Part shown: positions 44,627-56,650 of the stretch, in pieces
How positions within the stretch are numbered: position 1 is the first letter of the stretch
Layout of the letters: the number at the start of each line of letters is the position of its first letter
NCBI GenBank assembly: GCA_027625915.1
Contig: JANTQA010000015.1
Location: 11,809,001-11,873,000 of the forward strand
Source of the DNA: Anaeramoeba flamelloides
Lineage: Eukaryota; Metamonada; Anaeramoebidae
Length of the DNA stretch: 64,000 nt
Direction of reading: 5' to 3'
Made by a program: the position numbers and the translations under genes
The notes under the pieces: generated by a model
The model's input: the letters and a program-made list of their open reading frames with translations, nothing else
The model's database searches: none
What the model was told of the DNA's origin: nothing

Positions 44627-46426
44627 TAGTGAAAAAACTGCCGTACATGAAAAAAAATAATGGGTAAGATTTTTAATTTTTAGTTTGAGGAAAATTGTTG
44701 ATGTAATATCCTTTCTATAAAATCAAATCCTTTTTATAAATAACCAATTTTTTTATTGTTCCTAGTAATAACCCCCCTAAAGTTCTTTAAAGCAGTGTGT
44801 CAAGAAGATACTCAAGTAATTATTGGATAACCTATATAGATCAACTTTTTTTGAAAAACAATCCAGTTTTAGGAGTTTTGAGTTTGGAAAATGATAATTT
44901 TTATTCTTGCTTTTTAATTGATTTAATAATGTTTTGAACAAGTGTGATTCCATTAATCATCATTCTAATAAGTGAGTGGGTTATCATTTAAAAAGTTTGA
45001 TTCTTTTTTTTTTTTTTTTTATTTTTGAAGAGAGAAAATTGCTTTTCTCCTGTGTGCCCTAATTTCTAAACTTTTTTTTAGAAATTTTGTTAAAGAATCA
45101 CAAATTTTATTATCACTTACTAATGATAATATATATGATGAATTCTTTTTATTAATAATATCTCTGATATTATTAATTTTTTTATTTTTTTCAAAAAATT
45201 CAGATATCCAGATTTTTCGATTTATTTTATAGGCCGGACAGTCCCATAAAAAATGATCGAAATCTTCAATGATATCAATATTTAACTTTTCTTTACATAA
45301 ATCACAATTTTTATTTTTATTTTTACTTGTTACATAAGAGTACCTATTTAAACAATTAGTAAAATTTCGAAATTTTAGAATTGTTTTTGAAGCTTTCCAG
45401 TTTAAATATTTTTGTTGTTTGAAATTGCAATTTTGTTGTTTTATAATTTTTAGATATTGTTGAACTTTCCAACTAGGTGAATTTTCCAATTCGGTTAATC
45501 GAAAAACTTTTAATTCTAAATCTAATAATTTTAATCCCTTAGTGTGCCAATTAATATTTTCATTTTCCAATTTTCGAAAATTTAGTATTGTTTTTAAGAT
45601 TTTTTAAATTTAAGAAATCTAATTTTTTCTATCAATTTATATTTTCTTCGGTATACTTTTAATCTAGCGAGATCAATTTTTTGCTTCAGTTTTATTAATT
45701 AATCGAGGTGAATGGATATTAATTTGTAAGAAATTTGTGACTGATTTATTGATAAATCTATCAATTCTTTCAAAATCATTTTGTTTCAAGTCAAATATTT
45801 CAAGACCATAATAAAGTTGACTTAAAATGAGAGCTTTGAAAGAAGTTATTTTGACTCCATTGTTGAGTTTATTTTGTTGAAACAATCGATTAAGTGTTTC
45901 CAAGGACTTTTCCACTTTTTTGAAATTATATTCAAGATGCGTGTTTTTTTCTAACCAAATCCCAAGATAAAAAATATCTTTTAATTCTTTTTTTATATTT
46001 GGTTTTTTTTATTATGTGGGTTCATCCCGAATCTTTTTATTATTTCAAAAATACTTTCTAAATTAATTTTTAGAGAGATTAATGGCCCTTTCATAATAAG
46101 AATAAGATCATCTGCATACATTTGAACATGAACAGCTAAAGTTTTTAACTTTTCTAGTAGGAAATGAGATATAAATGCGAAGAGAATTGGTGATAAGGGA
46201 TCTCCTTGATAAACTCCAATTCCTTCTTTTTTGTAATATCTCAAGAGCCAATTTTTAATTGTTTCATTTTTGATAAATTTTTTAATAGATTGATATATTA
46301 ACAAGTTTGATTCTTTAAAAAAGGATTTGATTTGAAAATAATCGGAAATTACATAACAATTTTCCTAATATTGACAATTAAAAATCTTGTCAGGGATTTT
46401 TTTTATGTCCGGTATTTTTTTAACCA
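44627..46426 (+). mobile_element. ~495-bp TIR element, copy 2, split by a LINE
   Basis: The outer parts, 44627-45005 and 46303-46426, align with the uninterrupted copy at 25559-26054. Anchors are TAGTGAAAAAA at the left, ATCAAATCCTTTTTATAAA, GGAAAATGATAATTTTTATT, and GGTATTTTTTTA near the right end. The right terminus has diverged from CACTA. A ~1.3-kb LINE fragment separates the two parts. Confidence 0.75.
45006..46302 (-). mobile_element. 5'-truncated LINE, family L-a copy 2, with target duplication
   Basis: Minus-strand pieces encode the reverse transcriptase core (QGDPLSP and YADD, 45993-46304), a linker region (45673-45915) and the C-terminal part with zinc motif CDLC...DHFLWDC (45019-45570). 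These lie in different frames, so the copy has at least two frame-changing breaks and is not coding. Poly(A) is seen as T-rich at 45004-45021. The 13-base duplication AAGTTTGATTCTT lies at 44993-45005 and 46303-46315. The endonuclease and the start of the reverse transcriptase are lost by 5' truncation. Confidence 0.85.
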
Positions 46427-46999
46427 CTTTACCATTGGAAAAGTTTGGGTGTTTTGATTCTTTAATTTTCCAAAAATTATTAGCAATTTTCTTTTGTTTT
46501 TTCATAAACAACCCCCCTTCCTATTTAAATTAAAACTGTATATCATTTCAAACTTTAAATAGACTGAAAAGTTTCCAATTCCTTGTAAACTTTCAATAAT
46601 AATATCAATTTTATTAATAAAAACACATTAATTCTAAAAATCTTTGAAAATTAAGATATCATTTTTCTTTTTAATTATAGATATTTTAATAGTAATTTGC
46701 CCTTCTTATTTGGAAATGACTTATTTTAGATTTTAAACTATTTCAAAAAAAAAAAATATTTTTTTGGATGGTAAAGAAATCAAATCAACTATCAAGAAAT
46801 GTTAAAAAAATAAGTTTAAAAATACAACTTTTTAGGTCCTAAAATAACTCAATATAAAAAATATACTCACTTTCAAAATAATTACAATAATGATATTAAA
46901 TTTTTAAAAATATAATTTTTTTATATTCAAAGGGAATATCTAACCAATTTTTTCTTTTTAGTGATCAATAAAATATATTAGAAAAAAAAAACAAATCAC

Positions 47000-47360
47000 A
47001 AAAAAATTAAAAAATTTTTCCAAAATACTTTTTTAAAACCCTGGAAAATTCAACTTATAACTGAAAGAAATACTTTGTAATTTGAGTATTTATAATCAAT
47101 AATTATAAAAGCATTTTTCATTATATCAGGGGTTAATAATAACCTAAAATGAAACTTATAGATGGAATTTAATTATTTCTCATTTTTTTTCAATATTGTT
47201 CAACAAATAAAATTATTTTAAATTAATAATTCTGAAAATAATAATAATAATAACAAATAATATCAAATAAATAATTTTAATAATAATGGTCCGTTGTTTA
47301 TACTCTAAGTATTTGAAAAAAATATATTAAATAACCTTTTAAATTTCAAGAAATCTAATA
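47000..47360 (+). repeat. Dispersed repeat family G, copy 3
   Basis: Collinear with 32990-33370 (anchors TTTTTTAAAACC, AACAAATAAAATTATTT, GTTGTTTATACTC, TTTTAAATTTCAAG). Confidence 0.55.
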
Positions 47361-48808
47361 CATACTGGTGAATACTGATAAATTCAAAAAAGTCAAGCTA
47401 AAATTGTTAAGTTCACCTTTCATTTTTAAAATTCTTATAATGTGCTTTTGAAACAACTCTTGATAAAGAATATTTTGACGATCTACAAATTTTATAAAAT
47501 TTCTGAAATTTAAATCAAAGTTAATGTAAATAGTTCAAAAATAAAAAATGAACTTAAAATTGTCATATATTTATTTGAATTTATAAGTAAAATAAATGAT
47601 CTATTTTTTTAGATCCCAAAGGATTTATTTTTTTTTTTTGTTTTTAATATAATACTAATGGTTCCAAAGTTGTATGTTCATAAAAACTCTCAAAAATTAT
47701 TAAAACTAAGATTTCTTTTGAAATTATATTAGATGAAAAATTTTCTTTTTCGAAATTTATTCAAAAAAACCAAACAAAAAAGGATTACGAGCTTTTCACT
47801 GAAACTTTAATTGGTAAAAATTAAATCTCTTTTAAAAATGTGAATTCCATTCTATAAAGTCTACAAATATCTTTCCTTCTCGGGTTTAATTATATAATTG
47901 TAAATAATCACTCTATTACTTTGGGAAAAAAAAACAAATAATAATAATTCTCGCTTCAAGCAATTGCACAACAATTTCATGAATATAAACAATTTAGAAA
48001 AACGTCAGGGTTTATTTTCATGACCTCTAAAATTCTCAAGACGATAAAATCAAAAAAAATTTTAGTACGATTTCCTTTTTGGAAATCTAATAAAGTTTCC
48101 TTTTAAAGAATTCTGAACAAAAAATATTTTCTAAATCAAGTAATCTTCAAAAGTTTCTAAGCATTCAAATCACAAATAAATACCTTCTTGAAAGCAAGGG
48201 TAAAAAGATTTCATAAATGCGGAAAAGGAAGCAAAAATTGACAAACATTATATTGCATTTCTCATAACTACGAATACAAACTTGATTTTTTTGAGAATTC
48301 TTTCATTTTTTTTGATCAAGAAATGCTTTTTTAAATTAAAATTCTAAATATCAAAAAAAAACAAAAATTTGCAATATTTTGACTTTTCTTGAAATAGAAA
48401 CTCTTTTTAATTGACTTTATTAATATAGTGCTTGTACTTCAATCTAAATATAACAAAAAATGAATTATTAAGAACAAATTCGAAAATTTAGTATTTAATT
48501 TTTAAACGAATATTGTTAAATTCTTTCCCTGTTTCTTCAGCAATTATTAAATTGGAATTTAAATTAAAAAAGTCAAAGCAAAAAGTGTATTTTTTGATTT
48601 TTTGCTTTGCAAAAATTGCAATTAAAAAAAGTTGAAAGTTATTTAAAAAATAACTCTTTCCATTTTTATTACCTTTTAAAAGAACAGAGCAACAAGAAAG
48701 CTATGTGACCACTGTTAGTCAAAAATAAAGATCCAGAGTTCAGAAACAAAGTTAAGTTTTGTTATTAATTGAATAACCAACATTATCATTTTTTAATTTT
48801 TACTTATT

Positions 48809-50085
48809 ATGGGAACGAACAACTCAAAAAGAAAAAACAAATCGAAAAAATCCAAAAAAACAACAAAAAAAAAAACAAAAATATCTTTTAAAAAGGCAAG
48901 AAAAAAGAATTTTCTTCCGACTTACGAAATATACCCGACAATTAAGTGGTCTCAAATTCGAATCAAAAATTTAATTCAAAAAAAAAAACTTGCTCCAATT
49001 TTTCCACCTGAAGATGATCCTACTGAAACCTTCTCAATAGAATGCCCTATTTGCAATTATTGTAACTTTCTTTTTATCCTTTTTTTTTTTTTTTGTTGAA
49101 AACAACACCTAACCCCAAAATCCCTTTTTTTGTTTGTTACCAAAACAAAACAAAACAAAAAAATTTTTTTTTGCAACAAAAACAAAACAAAAAAATTTTT
49201 TTTTTATATTTCTTATAACCAAAACAAAAAACTAAAAATATTTCAAAATGTACAAACTTAAAACAAAAACAAACAAAAAACTCACACCCTCAACCAAACA
49301 ATTAACCACTATTTTTTTACAGTTTTTCCAATTACAAATATGACAAATTGCTGTAAAAAACCTATTTGCACCGAATGTTATCTTCAAATTGTGCCTTTTG
49401 GAACTCCAAACCAACCCACAACAGAACAGTAAGTTTCACCTATTTTATGTTGTGTTTCAGCACAACATTCTCTTTATAAACAAGTGTTTGTTTATTTAAA
49501 CTTTTATTTTTTCAACATTTTTTCCTCTTCTCCAACAAAAAATACAAAAAAACCTGCTGAATCAACAAATTAACTTTACAAACATGGAATTCTTCATTAA
49601 AAAAAATCAGGTGTCCTTGGTGTCGGCATTACAACTTCAGTGTTATTTATAATGAAAGCTTACGAAATAAATTTGAAAACGAGATCTTATTATCACAAGA
49701 AGACTGTGATCAAAAATTGGAATTAGAAAAAGAGGCATCAAAAAACGAAAGGGAAGAATTTGAAAAACAAAGATCAAAAACAATCCTCAAATTGTTGGAA
49801 ATTAAGAAGAAAGAAGAGGAAGAAGGCGAATATGAGCGGCTCAAAATTGACCAAGAAAAAAACGAGGAGCGTGAACGGATCAAGCAGCTGTTTCGTGAAC
49901 AAAAAAATAATCAAGAGCAGATAGACAAAGATAACCTTGAAAGGATTCAACAACTTGAAAACATGCCAAGGGATCCTAACACCCTTTTAACTCAATTCTT
50001 ATCAAACGCAGGGGTCATGGATTTAGGACGGCGTGAACAATTGTTAAACTTTGTTTTACAAGCTACAAATCAACAGCAAAATTAA
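48809..50085 (+). CDS. Sip5/DA2-type RING-like zinc finger protein, three exons
   Basis: Exons are 48809-49061, 49323-49428 and 49611-50085, giving 277 residues. The N-terminus begins MGTNNSK, with Gly2 and a Ser at position 6 suitable for myristoylation, then a Lys-rich stretch. Exons 1-3 together give the zinc module CPIC, NCCKKPICTEC, then CPWC, the arrangement seen in yeast Sip5 and plant DA2. A long charged coiled coil follows (about 150-235) and a short conserved-looking end. DA2 is an E3 ubiquitin ligase; yeast Sip5 is linked to Snf1 signalling; the role here is inferred by family only. Introns are 49062-49322 (GTAACT...ACAG) and 49429-49610 (GTAAGT...TCAG). All Cys ligands expected for the module are present, though split over three exons. 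Confidence 0.85.
49140..49205 (+). repeat. Short tandem duplication in intron 1 of the Sip5-like gene
   Basis: Two successive units of roughly 30 bases, each made of ACAAAACAAAA followed by about nine T residues (near 49145-49172 and 49180-49204), lie inside the intron. They are probably polymerase-slippage products. Confidence 0.6.
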
Positions 50086-50851
50086 TATTTTTTCTGTTGT
50101 ATTTTTACTTTATCATTAGACAATCCTTTACTTCTTTTTTTTTTTTTTTTTTATTCATTTCTTTTCTTTTCTTACTTTTTTCATTTACCCTTTCGCCCAT
50201 TAACCCATCAACCCATTGGCCCATTTATCCATTAACCCATTCGGTAATTCATCATTTTGTTTTTGAATAATTAAAATTTGTAAAATTCCTGAGGGGTGGT
50301 TAGGTTTAAATACACATTTAGTGACATCTATTATATTCTATTCTATTCCACACCAATTCATTTTTCTCAAATTTTATTGAAGCAATTCGCAAAGGTTAAT
50401 ATTTTTCTTCAAATTAATATTATTTTTAAAAGATTCTAATTTTTACAAAATGGGATAAAGAAAAAAAAAAAACCAGTAATAATTTAAAAAAAATATTAAA
50501 CTCGTAATTTGAATTGTTACAAATTTAGATTTCATTTTTATATTTATTTATTTACTATCTGGGAGCGGGGGTATGTTTAATGTTGTGATTTTTTTATTTT
50601 ATATTTTCTGTAAAATCAGATATCAATAAATTAAGAATAATTTTATTTTCTTTATTTCGTTTTTTCTATTTTTTTTTTTTTTTTTGTAAATGATAGTCTG
50701 GTTAAAATTTAAATTTGTTTTCATATAAAATTTTATGATAACATTGGAATCAAAATTTTAAAAATCATAATTAGAAAGCTGATATTCAAAAAAGTTTATA
50801 AATTGATTTAAAATATCAAATTTGTTACTTGAAAATTCATTAATACAGCTG

Positions 50852-51238
50852 TTCCAAGGCTACCGTGAATTTTTATATGAATCAAATTTTGATGCTGATA
50901 TAGATTTTTCAAAAGTTGGATATGAGGATAAGAAAGCTCGTATTGAAAAAAAATTTTCAAAAATTACCTCATTTCAAAGATTTTCTTGCTATACAAGAAA
51001 AATTAATTTTCAGATCCCTAAATTGCTTCAAACCTGGAAAATCTGTTGAGATGCCACTTAAAAGTTTCTCTTGCAATACCGAAAATATTTTTGATCTTAT
51101 CACAATAAAATCTTTCAAATGAGGTCATTTGTGAAATTTTTTTTTCAATACGAGCTTTCTTATCCTCATATCCAACTTTTGAAAAATCTATATCAGCATC
51201 AAAATTTGATTCATTTAAAAATTCAAGGTAGCCTTGGA
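50852..51238. repeat. Inverted repeat with protein-like arms
   Basis: The left arm 50852-50984 and right arm 51107-51238 are reverse complements with only about eight to ten mismatches, separated by about 120 bases. On the minus strand the right arm and loop form a continuous frame of about 80 residues ending in a stop, with GYLEFLNESNFDADIDFSK and YEDKKARIEKK. The left arm encodes the same peptide on the plus strand (GYREFLYESNFDADIDFSK). It looks like a fragment of a protein gene copied in head-to-head form. I do not recognise the parent protein. Confidence 0.75.
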
Positions 51239-51394
51239 AAGACTCTATCCTTTCAACAGTTGTAAAGTCAGAGACAAAAAAGAAAAAATATTAAAATTAT
51301 TAAAAATAATTTCATATTTGTTTTTTACATTTCTGAAATACAATTGAAAGAATAATTTTAAAAATATCTAATTTAAATTTTCAAAATAAACCAT

Positions 51395-51912
51395 TTCCCT
51401 TTCAAAGGGGCCCAGTTGTAAAGAGTTAATTACTTATATTTAAAGAATTTGAGTTTATATTAGAAGGAAAAATTTATTTTGGAAATTTCAAAATTGAAAT
51501 TATTTTTTCTTATTTTGCTTTTTTGTTTTTTTTTGATTTTTTTTTTGATACCTAATACATTTCCAATTTTTTTTATTTTAAGATCCATAGTCACGAGAGA
51601 AAAACGAACATTTCTAATGTTAATAAAACAGCGAAAATGATTGTAGGGCACTCATATTTATTTCTATAGGAATTTTATTTGATCTACAATTGGGGATCTT
51701 TTCAAACATTAATTATTATTCTCGTTAAAGTATCATAAGTATTTGAGTTTTTCAATTTTTAAGAAAAACGATTGATTTATTATATTTAATTAATAGATAA
51801 ATTAACTATTCATTGATGTTCATTATTTCGAATTATCTCTTCTTTGTTCTTGAAATATATTATAAAAAATAATATAAACTTTGAAAAAACTTTGTTGGGC
51901 CACTTTGACTAA
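51395..51912 (+). mobile_element. Element with AGTCAAAGGGGCCCA-type ends, copy 1
   Basis: The left end TCAAAGGGGCCCAGTTGTAA (51401) and the right end GTTGGGCCACTTTGACT (about 51895-51911) form an inverted pair. The left 260 bp recur at 59000, 59495 and inverted at 56240 (TTTATATTAGAAG, TTTATTTTGGAA, TTTTTTCTYATTTTGCTTTTTT). There is no coding sequence. It is likely a non-autonomous DNA transposon of unknown class. Confidence 0.6.
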
Positions 51913-52136
51913 AAAATCAAGAAAAGTTTAGAATGGTTTTCAGTAATTTACGAGATTAGTATATAAACAAATATTTTACATAACCTCTTTAAATTGAACG
52001 AAAATATTAAGTCAAAACTATGAACTTTTAATACCCACCCTTTAATTAAAAATAAAAAAAAAATTATTTATTTATAGAAAGGAGTAATTAAAGAAAAATC
52101 ATCAAAAAAAAAAAAAAGAGAAGAAGAATAATAATT

Positions 52137-52159
52137 AATATATATATATATATATATAA
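52137..52159. repeat. TA microsatellite
   Basis: A short (TA)n run lies next to the palindrome-bearing repeat. Confidence 0.85.
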
Positions 52160-52194
52160 TAAATCTATCATTTTCATGACCAATTAGAAACTAT

Positions 52195-52320
52195 CCACGT
52201 CCTGAATACATGAGGAGCAAAAAACCGATAGAACGATTATCGATTATCGAGAAAAATTCCACATTCCGTGATTAATAATTGGTATTCCACTACTCTCAGA
52301 GTAGGGAACCGGGTTCCCGA
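52195..52320 (-). repeat. Dispersed repeat with two abutting perfect palindromes
   Basis: The body matches 5220-5345 in reverse. At one edge lie CTACTCTCAGAGTAG (52290-52304) and GGGAACCGGGTTCCC (52304-52318), both perfect 7-bp-arm palindromes sharing one base. The block lies 3' (minus strand) of the LINE zinc-finger fragment at 52442-52693 and could be its 3' region. Confidence 0.6.
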
Positions 52321-52441
52321 ATTTATATATTTTTTATTATTTAAAAAATTTTTTGTTTTCACTTTATTTTTATTATTTTTTCTTTATTACCTTAAGTTTT
52401 CTAACCATAAGAGCTTTGATAAAAAATTCCCGAAATACGCA

Positions 52442-52693
52442 TTAAATTTCATAATTTTGATTAGTCATGTTGAAGAGTTTCTGTGTATTTTTTCTAAGAA
52501 TAACTTTTTCATATAATTTCTTATCTAGAATTTTTGATAATTTTATTTTCCATTTGATTCTGATAAATTTATACCTTTCACAATACCAAATGAAGTGGTT
52601 TATATTTTCATAATAATGAGTACAATAATCGCATTTTTTACCTTTTTCTTTTTTTATATATGTGTTATATTCTGATTTATTTTTCAAAAACAT
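52442..52693 (-). mobile_element. LINE C-terminal zinc-finger fragment, family L-b
   Basis: An 83-residue minus-strand frame carries CDYC, then H and C in NHFIWYCERYKF, the zinc motif found at the C-terminus of many non-LTR retrotransposon proteins. The wording differs from the L-a copies at 36 and 45 kb, so this is another subfamily. No reverse transcriptase is present nearby; it is a short remnant. Confidence 0.6.
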
Positions 52694-53664
52694 ATGAGTA
52701 TATATTTAATCCATTTTTAATGGTTCTAAATTTGAGAAATGTAGTACTTGATTTAAATTTTAGATAATTTTTAATAAAAAAAAAAAAAAATTATATAGAA
52801 AATGTAATATTGATTCAAAGATACATTTGTAAAGTAAAATTCCAATTTTCTTAAAGTTTTTATACCAATTTTTATGATTTTTTTAAAAAAAATAAATATA
52901 CTTTTTAAAATCTCCTAAATCAGTATTTTACCTTTTCAATACGATAAAGTTTCTAAGAGGTAAATAATTCCCTTTTTCAAATAAAAAATATTCAGGTGTT
53001 TTTATTTTTATTTTGATTTTTGTAGAATTATTTTCAATTTTAAAATTTCTATTTCTGTATCAAACTTTTTAATTCTTCATGAAATTATAATAATTTCATA
53101 TTTTTTTACATAGATTACCAATAAACCCATGAGAAAATGATAAAATAATTATAATACAGCATTTTTGTTTAAAAAAAATGAAATTATACTAATTTACAAT
53201 TTCAAGATTATCTAAATAATTGTAATCAAAAGAACAATTTCAGTTTAAATATCAAAAAAAAATGTTTCTTTTTATTTTTGTTTAGTATTTTTTTACTATG
53301 ATAAAAGATAAGACCATATACAAACATTATGATGAAATTAATAATTTCCCGTTTGTTAACCGAACTCGAATTTATAATAGATTATTTATTTTTACAAAAT
53401 CGGATGATTACCTTTAAAACCATATAAAAAAAAATAAAAAAAAGTGAATTTAGTTTATTTTTGTGATTGATTAAAAAATCTTTAAAACTCTGGTCTAATT
53501 AACTATAATTTGAATTATGATGAAGACTAGAATAAAAAATGGATAAAACAAGCTTTCTAAATATTATTTATAATTATTAGGGATATAGTAAAGTAAGAAA
53601 AATATTAAAAAGTTATTTTTTTTCCTTAAAATTTGTATAGAATACTGAAATTGATTTAATATAC

Positions 53665-53860
53665 AGTCAGTTTCACTTTTAAGGCACAAACTTTCAATGA
53701 AATTTAAGGCACAAAAAAAATCTCAAATTAAAGCACAAAATACATATTCTAGTAAAAATAAATTGTAAAAAAAAAATTTCAAATTTTTTTGCCTTAATTT
53801 GAGATTTTTTTTGTGCCTTAAATTTCGTTGAAAGTTTGTACCTTAAAAGTGAAACTGACT
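53665..53860 (+). mobile_element. Near-palindromic MITE, family AGTCAGTTYCAC, copy 4
   Basis: This 196-bp sequence starts AGTCAGTTTCAC and ends GTGAAACTGACT. It is the cleanest copy: the two halves are complementary over most of their length, with a short asymmetric centre containing CTAGTAAAA. It lies in an AT-rich site with ATA-type flanks. Confidence 0.8.
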
Positions 53861-54544
53861 ATATGAAGACCCCTTTTAAAAAGAATAAATAAAGATTGAG
53901 TATGTTTAAATTTGTTTATATTAAAAAAAATAATCAATATCACAATACATACAATACATTGTCTAATAGATAAACTTTGAACAAAATCAACGCTTAAATT
54001 AAATAAAATTATGATACCCTTTTTAATAATTTTTTTAACCAAATCTATTTTCTTAGTATATAAATTGTTATATTTATATTTATTTTTTTTTCAGTGTCAA
54101 AAATAACATTTCAAAATTCACCTTTTAGTATAATTATTGGACATAAAATAATAAACTAATAATTTCCTTTTTATTTTCACCCAGGCTAGGAGAGAATTAT
54201 AATAATTATAACCTGTAAAATTTTAAAAAAAGATATTATTTAACTATTAAACTGGCCCTTGATTTAATTACTGTTTCTTTCTTTCTTTCTTTTTTTTTTT
54301 TTTGATGTTTATTAACAAGATACCTTTTTCCAAGATATTTTATTTTATCAAAAATCAATTTTTCTTTGTAAAAATTCTATAAGTTAATTAATATTTTATT
54401 AACTATTATAGGTAAATTGATTTTTTATCACATAATTTGGATAATTATCTCAATTTTTAGACAACTTAAATATTTTTATCAAATCTCGCATTTAGTATTT
54501 TTCCATTCCAATATTACCAGTTACCACAATTGTAAACAATATTA

Positions 54545-54930
54545 CTTTTTTATCTCAACTTCAATTCAATATTTTTAACTCACAAAATTCAATTTTTCAT
54601 AAAAAAAATATTATCTAATCAATTCCCGAAGAAATACACGAAAAGAACCATTCACTACTTGAAAATAATAAATTATTTATAAATTACACCAATCACAAAA
54701 TAAAATATCAATTATTATAAATACTACTAAATTATCAGTATGTTAAAAATTTTGGTGAGAGGAATATAAAACCAAAAAATTGATTGGCAAATTTGTAAAA
54801 ACCCTTTTAACAAATTGATCGATAAAATCGTTAGATACCAACCAATAATTTTTTTTCTTTTAGTTCTTCCGTTTTGAAAAACTCAACTTTAACATAAGAT
54901 ATATTGTTTGAAAAAATATTTTAAATCAAC
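54545..54930 (+). repeat. Dispersed repeat family H, copy 3
   Basis: Collinear with 35095-35500: TTGGTGAGAGG, TTGGCAAATTTGTAAAAA, GTTAGATACC, TTCTTCCGTTTTGAAAAACTC in order. Confidence 0.55.
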
Positions 54931-55374
54931 GAAACAAGTTACTTAAGTCAAAAAAGCAAATGAAAAAAAAAAAAAAAGATGAAAAAATGATTTACATATT
55001 TTTCATTTTTGAAAAATATTTCCAATTTGAATAAAATTGTATTATTTCGATTCTTTTGGACCTTCTTAACTGTTGAAAAAAAATTAATTTTGGTTTAATA
55101 TCGACCTTTTTATCTATTATCAAGATTGTTTTTAATATTATACTGATTATTTTAATATTCACAGTATTTAGACTGTATTTTAAAATAAAAATATACCAGC
55201 AAATCCATTTTTTATTATATGAGTTTTTTTATGAGGAGAAAATTGTGATCTTTGAAAAAGTAATATATCAGATTGAGCTCTTCTAAAAGGCATCATAATT
55301 TTGCAAATAATAATAATAATAAAGGAAAAACTTTAAAAAAATATAGAATTGGTATCAATCATATATTGATTTTT

Positions 55375-56650
55375 CTCATAAGTATGTTATAATTGGGGGT
55401 AAATATAATTAGTTCACCATTATTTGAATCATTTTAAAAATTGTATTTGTTGAAAAATACGAAAAGTTCAATCTAATAAATCGAAAAAGATCCTTTTTTT
55501 AGTAAAAAAAATAATATTTGTGGAAAAAAATCCATTCCAAGACAAATTTAAATGTTTAATCAATTGATTTAACACAATTCAACATTGAACATTTTCTATC
55601 TTAATTTTTTCTTAAAAGTCTATTAATATCTAAATAATTTGAATTATTTAAAAATATAAAATAATGCACTCTGAGATTATTTATATGGTGTTGAAAAAAC
55701 CATTAATAAACCCAATTTCACTACAAGTGGTTAGTCAAAAATAAAAAATTCACTTTATTTTCAAAAATCAACCAAAATTTAAATTGTTTAGAAATACGAG
55801 AAATAATAAAATTCATATGAATGCCGATAATCATAATAGTAAAGCCTGAAAAAACCATAAATTTCAAAAAAAAAAAATTGTTAAAAAATTTTTTGGTTCC
55901 ACTTTCATTGAAACGTTGATTTAAAATTCGCAATTTCTTTAGGAAATTATAATTATTGACAATAAAAATTTTTACTTTTAAGTGTATAAATTTTAAAAGA
56001 AACTTCTAAAACCTCCCAATTTTCTTAATGTTAAACTGGAGTTTCAAAAATTTTTAATTTTTTTTAAATTTAATTTTTAAGAAAAAGTTTAAAAAAAAAA
56101 AAACAGCAAAAAAAATATTTTTAAAATGAGAAAAAATGATTTTGATCTAAAAATTGAAATTTTAGTTTGAGAAGAATAATGAATTAAACTCATAGAGAAT
56201 GTTCTATTTCTTCAATAAAACTGGACCCCTTTGACTGAAAAAGAGTTTTCATATATAATTTTCACATATCGTAAATATATTTGAAAATATAACTAATTTC
56301 CTAGATAAAGGAAAAAAAAAAATAGCCAGTCTTCAGGTTTTTGATAAGATAATTATTAATAAAAGCTTGAAATTAAATAATTGAAAAAATAGTAACTTTT
56401 GAGGTTCAAAATATTAAAGTTTAATTACTCGTATACTATTATTTTGAGTTTATATCTTTATATTTGGAAAAGGAATTCAAAAAAATTTTCAAAATGAAAC
56501 TTTTTTAATTGCGATCCTTCAGTAAAAATACAAATAATTTATTATTTAAAATAATATTTGGAATAGATTTTTTAGAGTGATACGAAAGAAAGGTGCACTA
56601 ATATCATTTACACCCAATGACAACATCACAATTGTAAATATGGAATGTTG
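55375..56650. repeat. Inverted repeat pair around GTAATTGGGTGTAAATGATATTAG
   Basis: At 55380-55450 the plus strand has TTATAATTGGGGGTAAATA, and at 56585-56650 the complementary type (CATTTACACCCAATGACAAC) occurs. A third, direct copy is at 59685-59750. An AGTCAAAGGGG end (56221-56240) lies between them. This may be one element with inverted ends, or two overlapping insertions. Confidence 0.45.

Larger units (their letters stand above)
44210..48808. other. Non-coding interval with nested mobile elements
   Basis: Apart from the TIR element with its LINE insertion (44627-46426) and dispersed family G (47000-47360), I see no gene or defined feature. Confidence 0.55.

Noticed and set aside
50822-51122. 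Plus-strand coding exon
   Set aside because: The peptide is the inverted copy of the minus-strand fragment at 51030-51280 and breaks off at the loop; it is better explained as part of the inverted repeat.
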